DNA of 15,801 nt from an archaeon (lineage in GTDB: Archaea; Nanobdellota; Nanobdellia; Pacearchaeales; GW2011-AR1): contig JAUYLQ010000049.1 in assembly GCA_030699005.1 (NCBI GenBank), forward strand, positions 1 through 15,801, written 5' to 3'. Made by a program: the position numbers and the translations under genes. Shown here one piece after another: positions 6,631 through 13,442 of the stretch (position 1 is the first letter of the stretch; every line of letters starts with the position of its first letter). A model generated the notes under the pieces. That model searched no databases and was not told the DNA's origin. It was given only the letters and a program-made list of their open reading frames with translations.

Positions 6631-7641
6631 ATGAAAAGGGGCTTGATTCTTGGTTTTATTCTTGCATTCAGTTTAAACCTTGTTTCTGCTTATGGAGGAA
6701 GTTTCAACAACTTTTCAATATCCGGATTTTTCTCGGAATTCAACATTTCAATGTTTTTGACCGCTCTTTTGTTTGTTACAATTTTCACAGTGATATACTT
6801 TATTGTTGGAAAAACCCCCCTCGGAGAAAATACTGCCGTAAGATGGATTGTTTCACTTTGCGTATCATCATTTTCACTTTGGGGAATTATTCAGTCCGGA
6901 TTTTCTTTTGAAAATTTTCTTTTCCAGCTCGGTTTAACTGATGACCTTCTTCCAATCTTTCTTTGGATAGTTGGAATAGTAATATGTATAATTCTGATTA
7001 TAAAATTTAAATTCAGAAGGTTTTTGGGAATCCTCTTCTTATTTGCAGGATTACTTCTGTTGGTACTTTCAATTTTAGATGTTGTTTATCAAAAAGGGGT
7101 AGGAATAATGATTGGAATTGGTTTGTTTATAATCGGGCTCATATTAATGAAAAAAAAGAGCGGTGAATATCCTGAACAATATGCTAAAAGGCTTAGCAAG
7201 CCAAAAGGAAAGGCTGCCTGTTTATTATTTCTTCTTGCAGGAATGGCCCTGGCCTACTTTGGTTTTACAGGGGGGGACCCTTTGGTCTTAGGAATAGGGG
7301 CTCTGCTCATTATCTTGGGATTATTTTGCTTATTTCACCATAGAAAAGATGCAGGAATTTCTCCCAATGCTTCTCCTAGAGAAATTGGAAGAGACAGAAT
7401 AATCTATAAAAAAAGGCAAAGGTCAATTTATGATTTAAAACAGAAATATATGTCATACCTTTTCCAATATAACAGAAGAGGACAAACTGCCCATCAAAGA
7501 GAAGAAATACTCAAGGCAATGAACATTATAATAAGTTACGCAAAAAAACAAGGAGTATCGGAAAGGGAATTTTTATCAAGAAGGGTTGGAAACTCAAATG
7601 CAAAATCTCCAAGGGAACTTAAACGCCCTTTTGATGGTTAA
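6631..7641 (+). CDS. Multi-pass membrane protein of unknown function
   Basis: I do not recognise this 336-residue protein. It begins with a signal peptide or signal anchor (KRGLILGFILAFSLNLVSAY, probable cleavage near Ala20). About seven hydrophobic segments follow, at roughly 41-60, 71-90, 107-125, 130-152, 155-173, 195-212 and 217-235. The last third is soluble and strongly basic: a linker with two HH residues, then RQRSIYDLKQKYMSYLFQYN (263-282), RRGQTAHQREEILKAMNII and VSEREFLSRRVG, which looks like a small helical domain. A hydrophobic pair rich in Gly and Leu (VLSILDV to LILMKKK, and LLFLLAGMALAYF to ALLIILGLFCLF) suggests an internal duplication of helical hairpins. It is transcribed alone between two leftward operons. 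A transporter or surface-anchored role is possible, but nothing in the sequence supports a specific one. Confidence 0.75.
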   Translation: MKRGLILGFILAFSLNLVSAYGGSFNNFSISGFFSEFNISMFLTALLFVTIFTVIYFIVGKTPLGENTAVRWIVSLCVSSFSLWGIIQSGFSFENFLFQLGLTDDLLPIFLWIVGIVICIILIIKFKFRRFLGILFLFAGLLLLVLSILDVVYQKGVGIMIGIGLFIIGLILMKKKSGEYPEQYAKRLSKPKGKAACLLFLLAGMALAYFGFTGGDPLVLGIGALLIILGLFCLFHHRKDAGISPNASPREIGRDRIIYKKRQRSIYDLKQKYMSYLFQYNRRGQTAHQREEILKAMNIIISYAKKQGVSEREFLSRRVGNSNAKSPRELKRPFDG

Positions 7642-7667
7642 ATTAAGAAAAAAAGCCATGTATTAAA

Positions 7668-8108
7668 CTACTCTAATTTTCCTTCGATAGTCTTTCCTAA
7701 TTTTTCAACCTTGGGCTTTGTTTTTGAATAAACATCCTTCCCACTTTTTCCAATTTCCCTAAAATCTTTTTTTAAACTTTTATTTCTGTAAATTTTTGCA
7801 GAATCAGTTATCAATTGATAAGCCATCGGAGCCTCAAAAATAAGGTCTTCAAATTTACCATTAATTGCATCCAGAAATGAAGAAGCGGCATAATAACCTG
7901 CTCCCAAAACTTTTGCAACTCCAATATATTTGTTTGAACTCAGCTTAGGAAAAAAATAACTTATTAAATCCACTCCAAAATAAATTGCAGCACCCACCGG
8001 GTTCCCAGGGTTTCCAAGTTCACTCTCTAATTGAACTGATTTTATCAGAGGATTTACAAGAATATTCCCCCCATAAATTGCACCTTTTATTTTTGCTTCT
8101 TTTTTCAT
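7668..8108 (-). CDS. Hypothetical protein, partner of the coiled-coil gene
   Basis: I do not recognise this 146-residue protein. The N-terminal part holds IKGAIYGGNILVNPLIKS. The middle is glycine- and alanine-rich with moderately hydrophobic helices (GNPVGAAIYFGVDLISYFF, then GVAKVLGAGYYAASSFLDAI) that might associate with a membrane. The last 45 residues are highly charged and lysine-rich (KSGKDVYSKTKPKVEKLGK). The ATG at 8108 is separated by one base from the stop of the upstream 261-residue gene, so the two are co-transcribed and probably functionally paired. A YGGNIL motif resembles YGSNIL in the upstream protein. No catalytic residues stand out. Confidence 0.7.
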   Translation of the reverse strand: MKKEAKIKGAIYGGNILVNPLIKSVQLESELGNPGNPVGAAIYFGVDLISYFFPKLSSNKYIGVAKVLGAGYYAASSFLDAINGKFEDLIFEAPMAYQLITDSAKIYRNKSLKKDFREIGKSGKDVYSKTKPKVEKLGKTIEGKLE

Positions 8109-8109
8109 T

Positions 8110-8895
8110 TTAAGCCGTAGCTAAATCCGCATCACCAATTCTAAGGACATCAAGATATTGCTCGTAAAATACTCTGTTAAAGGGAACTTTCTCGGTTATT
8201 CTTTCAAATTTGCTTTGAAGACGAAATAAAGAGTCCAAACGATTGTTTATTAAATCAAAGGTTTTGATATAGTCCTTATATTCCTTCTCTGCAAGCTTTT
8301 TATTCATTTTAGCCTTTTTTAAAGCAAGCTCATTTTTAATAATCTGGCCGTTTCTTTCAAGATTCATTTCTCTTGCCTTAGAGGAAAAAATACTTTCAAT
8401 GTTTCTAACCCAATCTTTAACTTTTTCTTTTCTAGTTCTTGTTAGAGGGTGGCTAACTCCTCTTCTATACTGGGGTTCTTTAAAATCTAGTTCATAATCC
8501 ATAACTTCATTATAATATTGATTGCATTTTCCAGCTAAAGAATCAAGCTTTCTATCTTGTATTTCTAAAACTTGAGTATAATTTTTAATTTGATTTTTGA
8601 TCCTACTTTGATAATTCTGTCCAAGAGTTTCAAGAACAATTAAATTAGAGATTGCTTCCTCGGCAAAATCTTCTTTTTTCTCAAACTTTTTTGGAGAAAG
8701 GTATTCTCTTAAAAGATCATCTCCTGCCCTTAAAATGTTTGATCCGTAAGTGATCCTCTTAACAAATCCTGCTTCATATTTATTCATTGCCCGATAAAAA
8801 TTTCTTCTTCCAAAGCGGGCTTTAATTGAAAACGGATTCTTTTCGTTAAGGGGATTTCCCTCTCTCTTGGAAAGTTTATCTAGGATGTTTTTCAT
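8110..8895 (-). CDS. Hypothetical coiled-coil protein
   Basis: I do not recognise this 261-residue protein. It is charged and mostly helical, with no signal peptide or membrane segment. A basic N-terminus (SIKARFGRRNFYRAMNKYE, 23-41) is followed by VKRITYGSNILRAGDDLLRE. Two probable coiled-coil stretches lie at about 75-135 and 160-235, separated by a short loop containing QYRRGVSHPLTRTRKEK. Only one cysteine is present (Cys124). The architecture suggests a structural or scaffold role or nucleic-acid binding, but this is inference. It is the first gene of a two-gene leftward operon; the downstream gene starts one base after its stop. A clear TATA box lies at leaderless distance, so it is an expressed gene rather than a chance frame. 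Confidence 0.75.
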   Translation of the reverse strand: MKNILDKLSKREGNPLNEKNPFSIKARFGRRNFYRAMNKYEAGFVKRITYGSNILRAGDDLLREYLSPKKFEKKEDFAEEAISNLIVLETLGQNYQSRIKNQIKNYTQVLEIQDRKLDSLAGKCNQYYNEVMDYELDFKEPQYRRGVSHPLTRTRKEKVKDWVRNIESIFSSKAREMNLERNGQIIKNELALKKAKMNKKLAEKEYKDYIKTFDLINNRLDSLFRLQSKFERITEKVPFNRVFYEQYLDVLRIGDADLATA

Positions 8896-8915
8896 AAAAA
8901 AAGAGATATATTTAA

Positions 8916-8925
8916 CTTTATAAAC
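8916..8925 (-). promoter_or_regulatory. TATA box for the coiled-coil operon
   Basis: The minus strand reads GTTTATAAAG, 21-30 bases before the ATG at 8895. It is close to the archaeal consensus and predicts a leaderless mRNA. Confidence 0.55.
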
Positions 8926-8956
8926 TTTTCTATATGTTGTATCTTGGTAATGGTAA

Positions 8957-9994
8957 CTAAAACCATTTAGTCAGATTTTTCTGATTTTTTGACAAATTGA
9001 GTTTTTCAATTTTGCTTAGCTGATTATTAATTCTCTCTTCGGAAAACTGATGCCTTTTAACCAGAATTTCCTTTATTTTTTCAAAGTCCAAAACGGGAAA
9101 TTTTATGCCAAAGTCTTTTGTTTTTGGAGCTCTAAAAAGACTAAAAATGACCTTCCAGTCAAATTTATCTTCGGGAGGAAGTTCATCAATTTTTTCCTGT
9201 AAAGACTCAAAAATTTTCTCGGGGGTCCCGTATTCTTTTACGATTTTTAGGGCTTTCTTTTGACCTATTCTTGGAATTCCTTTGGGGTTGTAGTCCGTTC
9301 CAACAAGGATTGCAAGTGAAATTAGCTGATCAAGATTTATTTCAAATTCTTTGAGAAATTCTTCAAGAAAGATTATCTCTGGATTCACTTGAACATACCC
9401 AGACATAGTTTTCTTCTTCCTTGAGACAGTTAAATTCCTTATTAGAACCGGTGCTCCAAAGACTAAAGAATCATAATCCTGGCTGACAACCCCGTAAATC
9501 CCTTCTTTTCTTGAAAGGTAAGCGGCTTCGGACTCCCCCTCACTGGGAGCCTGAATCACACAAATCCCCAAGGCTTCTAAAAGCTCTTTTGACTCTTCAA
9601 TCATTTTGTCATTAAGACGTATAAGTTGAGAAGAATATCTTTTCATATCTTCAAGGTCTTCACCATCTCTTGCCGTATCATACTTTTCTTTTGCAAGACT
9701 CCGGATATCTCCCCTGACCTTATGAATTTTATCTTTTAATTTTGGAGGCTCACCGTCAAAAACATAAATTAATTTTATTCCTTCTGAGATTAATGAGATA
9801 TTTCGATAAAAAATGCCTGACAAGTGGGAGGTTATGTTTCCCTCTTCATCCTGGAGAGGAGTTCCGTCAGCCTGTCTTATCGTCGTCAAAAACTGGTAAA
9901 GAGTATTAAATGCATCAACGCAAAGAGTTTTCCCTTTAAGACCAGACACATCTAGTTCTTTTCTTGGAACAATTTCTCTTATATTTAAGCCCAT
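8957..9994 (-). CDS. fen: Flap endonuclease 1
   Basis: Structure-specific 5' nuclease that removes flaps and RNA primers from Okazaki fragments and acts in base excision repair. Its 345 residues match the usual archaeal length. The N-terminal block has MGLN and VDAFNTLYQF with Asp27, and VFDGEPPKLK with Asp80. The internal block has PSEGESEAAYL with Glu152 and Glu154, SQDYDSL with Asp173 and Asp175, and VGTDYNPKGIPRIGQKKA with Asp234 and the helix-hairpin-helix. All metal-binding acids are therefore present. The protein ends NQKNLTKWF, a canonical PCNA-interacting peptide (Gln338, Leu341, Trp344, Phe345). It lies 30 bases downstream of the 113-residue unknown gene on the same strand and faces away from polB across one divergent promoter region. 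Identification is secure. Confidence 0.97.
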   Translation of the reverse strand: MGLNIREIVPRKELDVSGLKGKTLCVDAFNTLYQFLTTIRQADGTPLQDEEGNITSHLSGIFYRNISLISEGIKLIYVFDGEPPKLKDKIHKVRGDIRSLAKEKYDTARDGEDLEDMKRYSSQLIRLNDKMIEESKELLEALGICVIQAPSEGESEAAYLSRKEGIYGVVSQDYDSLVFGAPVLIRNLTVSRKKKTMSGYVQVNPEIIFLEEFLKEFEINLDQLISLAILVGTDYNPKGIPRIGQKKALKIVKEYGTPEKIFESLQEKIDELPPEDKFDWKVIFSLFRAPKTKDFGIKFPVLDFEKIKEILVKRHQFSEERINNQLSKIEKLNLSKNQKNLTKWF

Positions 9995-10016
9995 ATAAAA
10001 AGAAGATAAAGATTGA

Positions 10017-10028
10017 TTAAATATTTAA
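10017..10028 (-). promoter_or_regulatory. Possible internal TATA box for fen
   Basis: TTAAATATTTAA is a perfect 12-base palindrome lying 23-34 bases before the fen start. It overlaps the stop codon of the upstream gene. It could give fen its own leaderless promoter, but AT-rich palindromes of this size arise easily. Confidence 0.3.
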
Positions 10029-10366
10029 CTAAATTTGGAGGCATCTTCGACCGACTTGTAAACAGAAACTGTAGAGGCCCCTTTGTCAAACTCAATGTAA
10101 TAATTTCTGCCCAGATGCTCAAACTTTTCTATCGCACTTTTAAAAATATCCTGCTCGCTTTCTGCCTCAAGAATTTCTTTAATTGCTTCATTTCCATTTT
10201 TGTAAATTAATTCATATCTACTAAAGCCATATTGAATTGCACTCCCGAGGGGTCTAACCACCAGCTCTATTTCAATTCCTGATGCTCCATAAAGTTTCTT
10301 TCTAACAAATCTATTAACATCTCTAAAAGTCCCCACCTTTTCTGACAAACCATTCATTTTAACCAT
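10025..10366 (-). CDS. Hypothetical protein upstream of FEN-1
   Basis: I do not recognise this 113-residue protein. It reads as a small alpha/beta domain. A basic N-terminal helix (DVNRFVRKKLYG) is followed by beta strands (ASGIEIELVVRPLG, YELIYKN), a central acidic helix (NEAIKEILEAESEQDIFKSA) and a strand pair (RNYYIEFDKG, STVSVYKS). No cysteines, no membrane helices and no catalytic signature are visible. The ATG at 10366 is supported by a TATA-like element 20-31 bases upstream; a second Met nine bases in is possible. It is followed after 30 bases by fen and is divergent from polB, so it shares regulatory DNA with two replication genes. A link to replication is inferred from position only. 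Confidence 0.7.
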   Translation of the reverse strand: MVKMNGLSEKVGTFRDVNRFVRKKLYGASGIEIELVVRPLGSAIQYGFSRYELIYKNGNEAIKEILEAESEQDIFKSAIEKFEHLGRNYYIEFDKGASTVSVYKSVEDASKFS

Positions 10367-10385
10367 AATATAACTACTTAATAGT

Positions 10386-10397
10386 GATATATAAACC
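10386..10397 (-). promoter_or_regulatory. TATA box for the 113-residue gene and fen
   Basis: The minus strand reads GGTTTATATATC, 20-31 bases before the ATG at 10366, matching the leaderless pattern seen elsewhere in the window. Confidence 0.5.
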
Positions 10398-10434
10398 TTA
10401 CGATTAATAACATCCGAAAATCGACTGATTAAAC

Positions 10435-10442
10435 TTATAAAA
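10435..10442 (+). promoter_or_regulatory. TATA box for polB
   Basis: TTATAAAA (within AAACTTATAAAACT) lies 21-28 bases before the ATG at 10463, consistent with a leaderless polB transcript. Confidence 0.5.
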
Positions 10443-10462
10443 CTAATCGCCTTTCAAAATAA

Positions 10463-12940
10463 ATGGAAATAGAATTCATCCCGATAGACTATGACTACTT
10501 CGATTTCGAGGGGAAAAACTATGTTGAAATATTCGGAAGAAACAGAGACGGGAAAAGAATATGTGTCATAGATAACTTTACGCCTTACTTCTGGGCAATA
10601 CTAAAAGACAACTTAAGTAAGAAAAAGGTAGAAGAAACCCTTGATTACATAAATTCAATTAATTTTGAAGCAAACGGGAGAGAAGTAAAAGTTGAAAAAA
10701 CAGAAGTGAAAAATAAAAATTTTCTAGGGAAAAAAGTTAAAGCAGTTAAAATATCCGGGATAAACTACAAAGACTTGCATGACATTGCAGACAAAATTGG
10801 AATTCCTGAAGTAGAAAAAAGAAGAGGGTATGACCTTGGCTTAATCACTTCTTACATTATAGAAAAAAAGGTTTACCCTATGAACTGGTGCAAAATTTCG
10901 GGGGAAGTGTTAAATGAATCAAACGAATTCGGAGGGATAGACAAAATTCTTGATGTTGACTTTGTAATAAAATTATCAAAAAAGTCTGAATCAAAAGAGG
11001 AAAAGTTCTCTCCAAAAGCCCTTGCTTACGATATAGAAACTGACTCCTTAAGGCCAGAAAAAGGCGAAATCTTAATGATTTCTTTATTCGGCGAAAACTT
11101 CAAAAAAGTTATAACCTGGAAAAAGAAAAAAACAAGTAAAAGCTATGTTGAATTTGTGAAAAATGAAAAGGAACTATTAGAAAAATTTGCAGAGTATGTA
11201 AAAGAATACTCTCCGGATTTCCTTGTCGGTTATCACTCGGACATTTTTGATTTACCCTTCATAAAAACCAGGGCAAAAATTCTGAGAGTCCCTCTCCCCC
11301 TTGGAATCGATTCAAGCGAACCAAAGATATCAAGGGGAATTTCTATAAGAGGAAAGATAACGGGGATAACCCATATTGACTTATTAAAATTTATAAAAAC
11401 AACATACTCGCAATATATGCAGTCGGAGTCCCTCTCTCTAAACGAAGTATCAAAAGAATTTTTAGGGTACTCAAAAAAAGAGTTTGAGTATAGACATTCT
11501 TCAAAAATAAAAGAAAGCGAATGGGATAACTACTATGAATATAATTTACACGATTCATTCCTCACATTTGGGCTCTTTGAAAAGTTTTGGCCCGACATTC
11601 TCGAATTTTCAAAAGTAATAGGAGAGCCAATATATGAAATTTCAAGGAATGGACTCTCAAAACAAATTGAATCTTACATCCTCCACAATCTTGACAAATT
11701 TGATGAAATTCCTGAAAAAAAACCGGGAAACACGGAGATAGAGGAAAGAAGAAAAATGGGCAAGGTTGAAGGAGCTTTTGTATATGAACCAAAACCGGGC
11801 CTCTATGAAGACCTTGTAATGTTCGATTTCACTTCGATGCACACTTCAATAATAATTTCTCACAACATTTCAAAAGGAACATTCATCGATTCAAAAAAAG
11901 ATTCAAAAAATCTAGTAAGTTCCCCGGAAATTGAGATTGGGGGAAAAAAGAAAGTATTTTATTTTTCAAAAGATCCGGGATTCTTCCCGGTCCTAATGGA
12001 AGAAATCTTTGAAAAAAGAAGAAGATATAAGGACGAATACAAGAAGGACCCAAACAAGATTACAAAAGCAAGAAGCAATGCATTCAAACTTCTCTCAGCT
12101 TCAGCGCACGGTTATGTCGGATTCTTTGGAGCAAGATACTATTCATGGGAAGCTTCATCTACAATACTTGCATTTGTAAGAAAATATAATATAGATACAA
12201 TAAAAAAAATAGAAAAAGCAGGTCATAAAGTAATATACGGGGATACTGACAGCGTTGCATTTACAAGAGATAAAAAAAGCAAAAAAGAAATTTTTGAACT
12301 TTTAAAAAAATTAAATGAAGAACTTCCGGGGGTAATGCACATAGATATTGAAAACTTTTTCAAAAGAGGAATCTGGGTAAAAACGAGGTCTGGCGAAACC
12401 GGGGCAAAGAAAAAATATGCCATGATTGATGAAGAGGGAAATATAAAAATAAGAGGATTTGAAACAGTAAGGCGGGATTGGTGTGAGCTGGCAAGAAAAA
12501 CCCAGGACCAAATACTAAGGCTAATCTTAAAAAGCGGAAGCGAAAAAGGCGCCCTTGAATATTTAAAAGAAGTAATTGACCGATTAAATTCGGGAAAAGT
12601 TTCAAATGAGGAAATAATGATAAAATCTCAGATAAAAAAACCAATTGAAGAGTATAAATCAATAACCCCTCATGTGATTGCTGCAAAAAAAATGAGGGAA
12701 AAAGGAATGCCCCTTGACCTTTTTATGCCCGTAGAATATTACGTTGCAAAGACAAATACAAAAAGCAAGCTTGTCCGAGATAGGATAAAACTTAAGGATG
12801 AACCCGGGAAATATGACCTAGATTATTACCTTAAAAAGCAAATCCTTCCTTCGGTTGAAAACATATTTCAGGTTTTTGACATCAACATTCAAGAAATTTC
12901 CGATGGAAAGAAGCAAGAAAACCTAAAGAAGTGGTTTTAA
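10463..12940 (+). CDS. polB: DNA polymerase family B with unusual active-site residues
   Basis: Replicative-type family-B DNA polymerase with 3'-5' proofreading exonuclease, 825 residues. Domains in order: an N-terminal domain with the PYFWAI segment (41-46) typical of archaeal PolB; exonuclease motifs Exo I AYDIETDSL with Asp190/Glu192, Exo II GYHSDIFDLPF with Asp263, and Exo III YNLHD with Tyr360/Asp364; then palm and fingers. Motif A is FDFTSMHTSII with Asp455, motif B is KLLSASAHGYVG (542-553), motif C is YGDTDS with Asp594/Asp596, and the thumb entry is KKKYAMIDEEG. The C-terminus QENLKKWF (818-825) is a canonical PCNA-interacting peptide. Three usually conserved residues are His: His460 (motif A Tyr, the steric gate), His549 (motif B Tyr) and His258 (Exo II Asn). 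Catalytic aspartates are intact, so activity is expected. The stop overlaps that of the opposing gene by four bases. Confidence 0.96.
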   Translation: MEIEFIPIDYDYFDFEGKNYVEIFGRNRDGKRICVIDNFTPYFWAILKDNLSKKKVEETLDYINSINFEANGREVKVEKTEVKNKNFLGKKVKAVKISGINYKDLHDIADKIGIPEVEKRRGYDLGLITSYIIEKKVYPMNWCKISGEVLNESNEFGGIDKILDVDFVIKLSKKSESKEEKFSPKALAYDIETDSLRPEKGEILMISLFGENFKKVITWKKKKTSKSYVEFVKNEKELLEKFAEYVKEYSPDFLVGYHSDIFDLPFIKTRAKILRVPLPLGIDSSEPKISRGISIRGKITGITHIDLLKFIKTTYSQYMQSESLSLNEVSKEFLGYSKKEFEYRHSSKIKESEWDNYYEYNLHDSFLTFGLFEKFWPDILEFSKVIGEPIYEISRNGLSKQIESYILHNLDKFDEIPEKKPGNTEIEERRKMGKVEGAFVYEPKPGLYEDLVMFDFTSMHTSIIISHNISKGTFIDSKKDSKNLVSSPEIEIGGKKKVFYFSKDPGFFPVLMEEIFEKRRRYKDEYKKDPNKITKARSNAFKLLSASAHGYVGFFGARYYSWEASSTILAFVRKYNIDTIKKIEKAGHKVIYGDTDSVAFTRDKKSKKEIFELLKKLNEELPGVMHIDIENFFKRGIWVKTRSGETGAKKKYAMIDEEGNIKIRGFETVRRDWCELARKTQDQILRLILKSGSEKGALEYLKEVIDRLNSGKVSNEEIMIKSQIKKPIEEYKSITPHVIAAKKMREKGMPLDLFMPVEYYVAKTNTKSKLVRDRIKLKDEPGKYDLDYYLKKQILPSVENIFQVFDINIQEISDGKKQENLKKWF

Positions 12941-13350
12941 ATAAAATCCAAAAATTCCGGATTTCTTTCTTCCAAAAAACTGTTGTTTTCTTTCTCTTCA
13001 AAAACCGGATCCACTTCACTAATCTTTGAAAGAATTTTGGTTAACTTGGAAAAATCATCCGACTTAATTACAAAATTAAGTTTTGAATTAATCCCGAGAG
13101 TCATCCCTTTATCTCTAAAAAATTTTGTGGATAAATGAGAGTAAATTTGAGAGTCTCCACTAAAATGAATGACGTGATACCCTTTCTTACTCAAGACTTC
13201 AATCTCATCGTAATACCCTCTCGGCAGGGAAACTGTTTCTTGATAAGGGCATGAAATAGAATTCCAATCTGAGAATAAATCTTTAAATTTATTGTAGACT
13301 TTTCCAATCTGACAGGGCTTCCCAGAAATAGAAAAACCAAATCTCTCCAT
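12937..13350 (-). CDS. Hypothetical protein convergent with polB
   Basis: I do not recognise this 137-residue protein. It appears to be a small alpha/beta protein. Visible elements are FGFSISGKPCQIGKVYNKFK, a strand and turn around SCPYQETVSLPRGYYDEIEV, YHVIHFSGDSQIYSH, INSKLNFVIKSDDFSKLTKI and an acidic C-terminal tail (DPVFEEKENNSFLEERN). Two cysteines (Cys13 and Cys34) are present but no zinc-binding pattern. There is no signal peptide or membrane helix. It is transcribed alone toward polB, and both stops share TTAA. Its start lies 92 bases from the divergent m5C methyltransferase gene. The intact frame, TATA-like element and compact placement support a real gene. Confidence 0.65.
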   Translation of the reverse strand: MERFGFSISGKPCQIGKVYNKFKDLFSDWNSISCPYQETVSLPRGYYDEIEVLSKKGYHVIHFSGDSQIYSHLSTKFFRDKGMTLGINSKLNFVIKSDDFSKLTKILSKISEVDPVFEEKENNSFLEERNPEFLDFI

Positions 13351-13369
13351 TTGAGTATACAGAAAAATC

Positions 13370-13381
13370 CCTTTTTATTCT
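13370..13381 (-). promoter_or_regulatory. Candidate TATA box for the 137-residue gene
   Basis: The minus strand carries AGAATAAAAAGG, 20-31 bases before the ATG at 13350. Confidence 0.4.
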
Positions 13382-13413
13382 TTTTTATGCTTGAAACGTA
13401 TATAATCCTTAAT

Positions 13414-13423
13414 CTTATAAAGA
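13414..13423 (+). promoter_or_regulatory. TATA box for the RNA m5C methyltransferase operon
   Basis: CTTATAAAGA lies 20-29 bases before the ATG at 13443, as expected for a leaderless transcript. An additional CGTATATAATCC at 13398-13409 is an alternative that would give a short leader. Confidence 0.5.
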
Positions 13424-13442
13424 AAAATCCCCGAGTAAAACC

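Noticed and set aside
10017..10028. Palindrome TTAAATATTTAA as a possible regulator-binding site
   Set aside because: It is purely A/T and overlaps a stop codon; AT-rich palindromes are frequent here, so I list it only as a weak TATA candidate.
12401..12420. TGATGA-like C-box sequence suggesting a C/D box sRNA
   Set aside because: It lies inside the conserved KKKYAMIDEE coding region of polB and no paired D box at the right distance stood out.
13361..13431. An 11-base direct repeat AGAAAAATCCC at 13361-13371 and 13421-13431 in the divergent gap
   Set aside because: Both copies are A-rich and only two are present; in this composition such a repeat can occur by chance. A shared operator is possible but unsupported.
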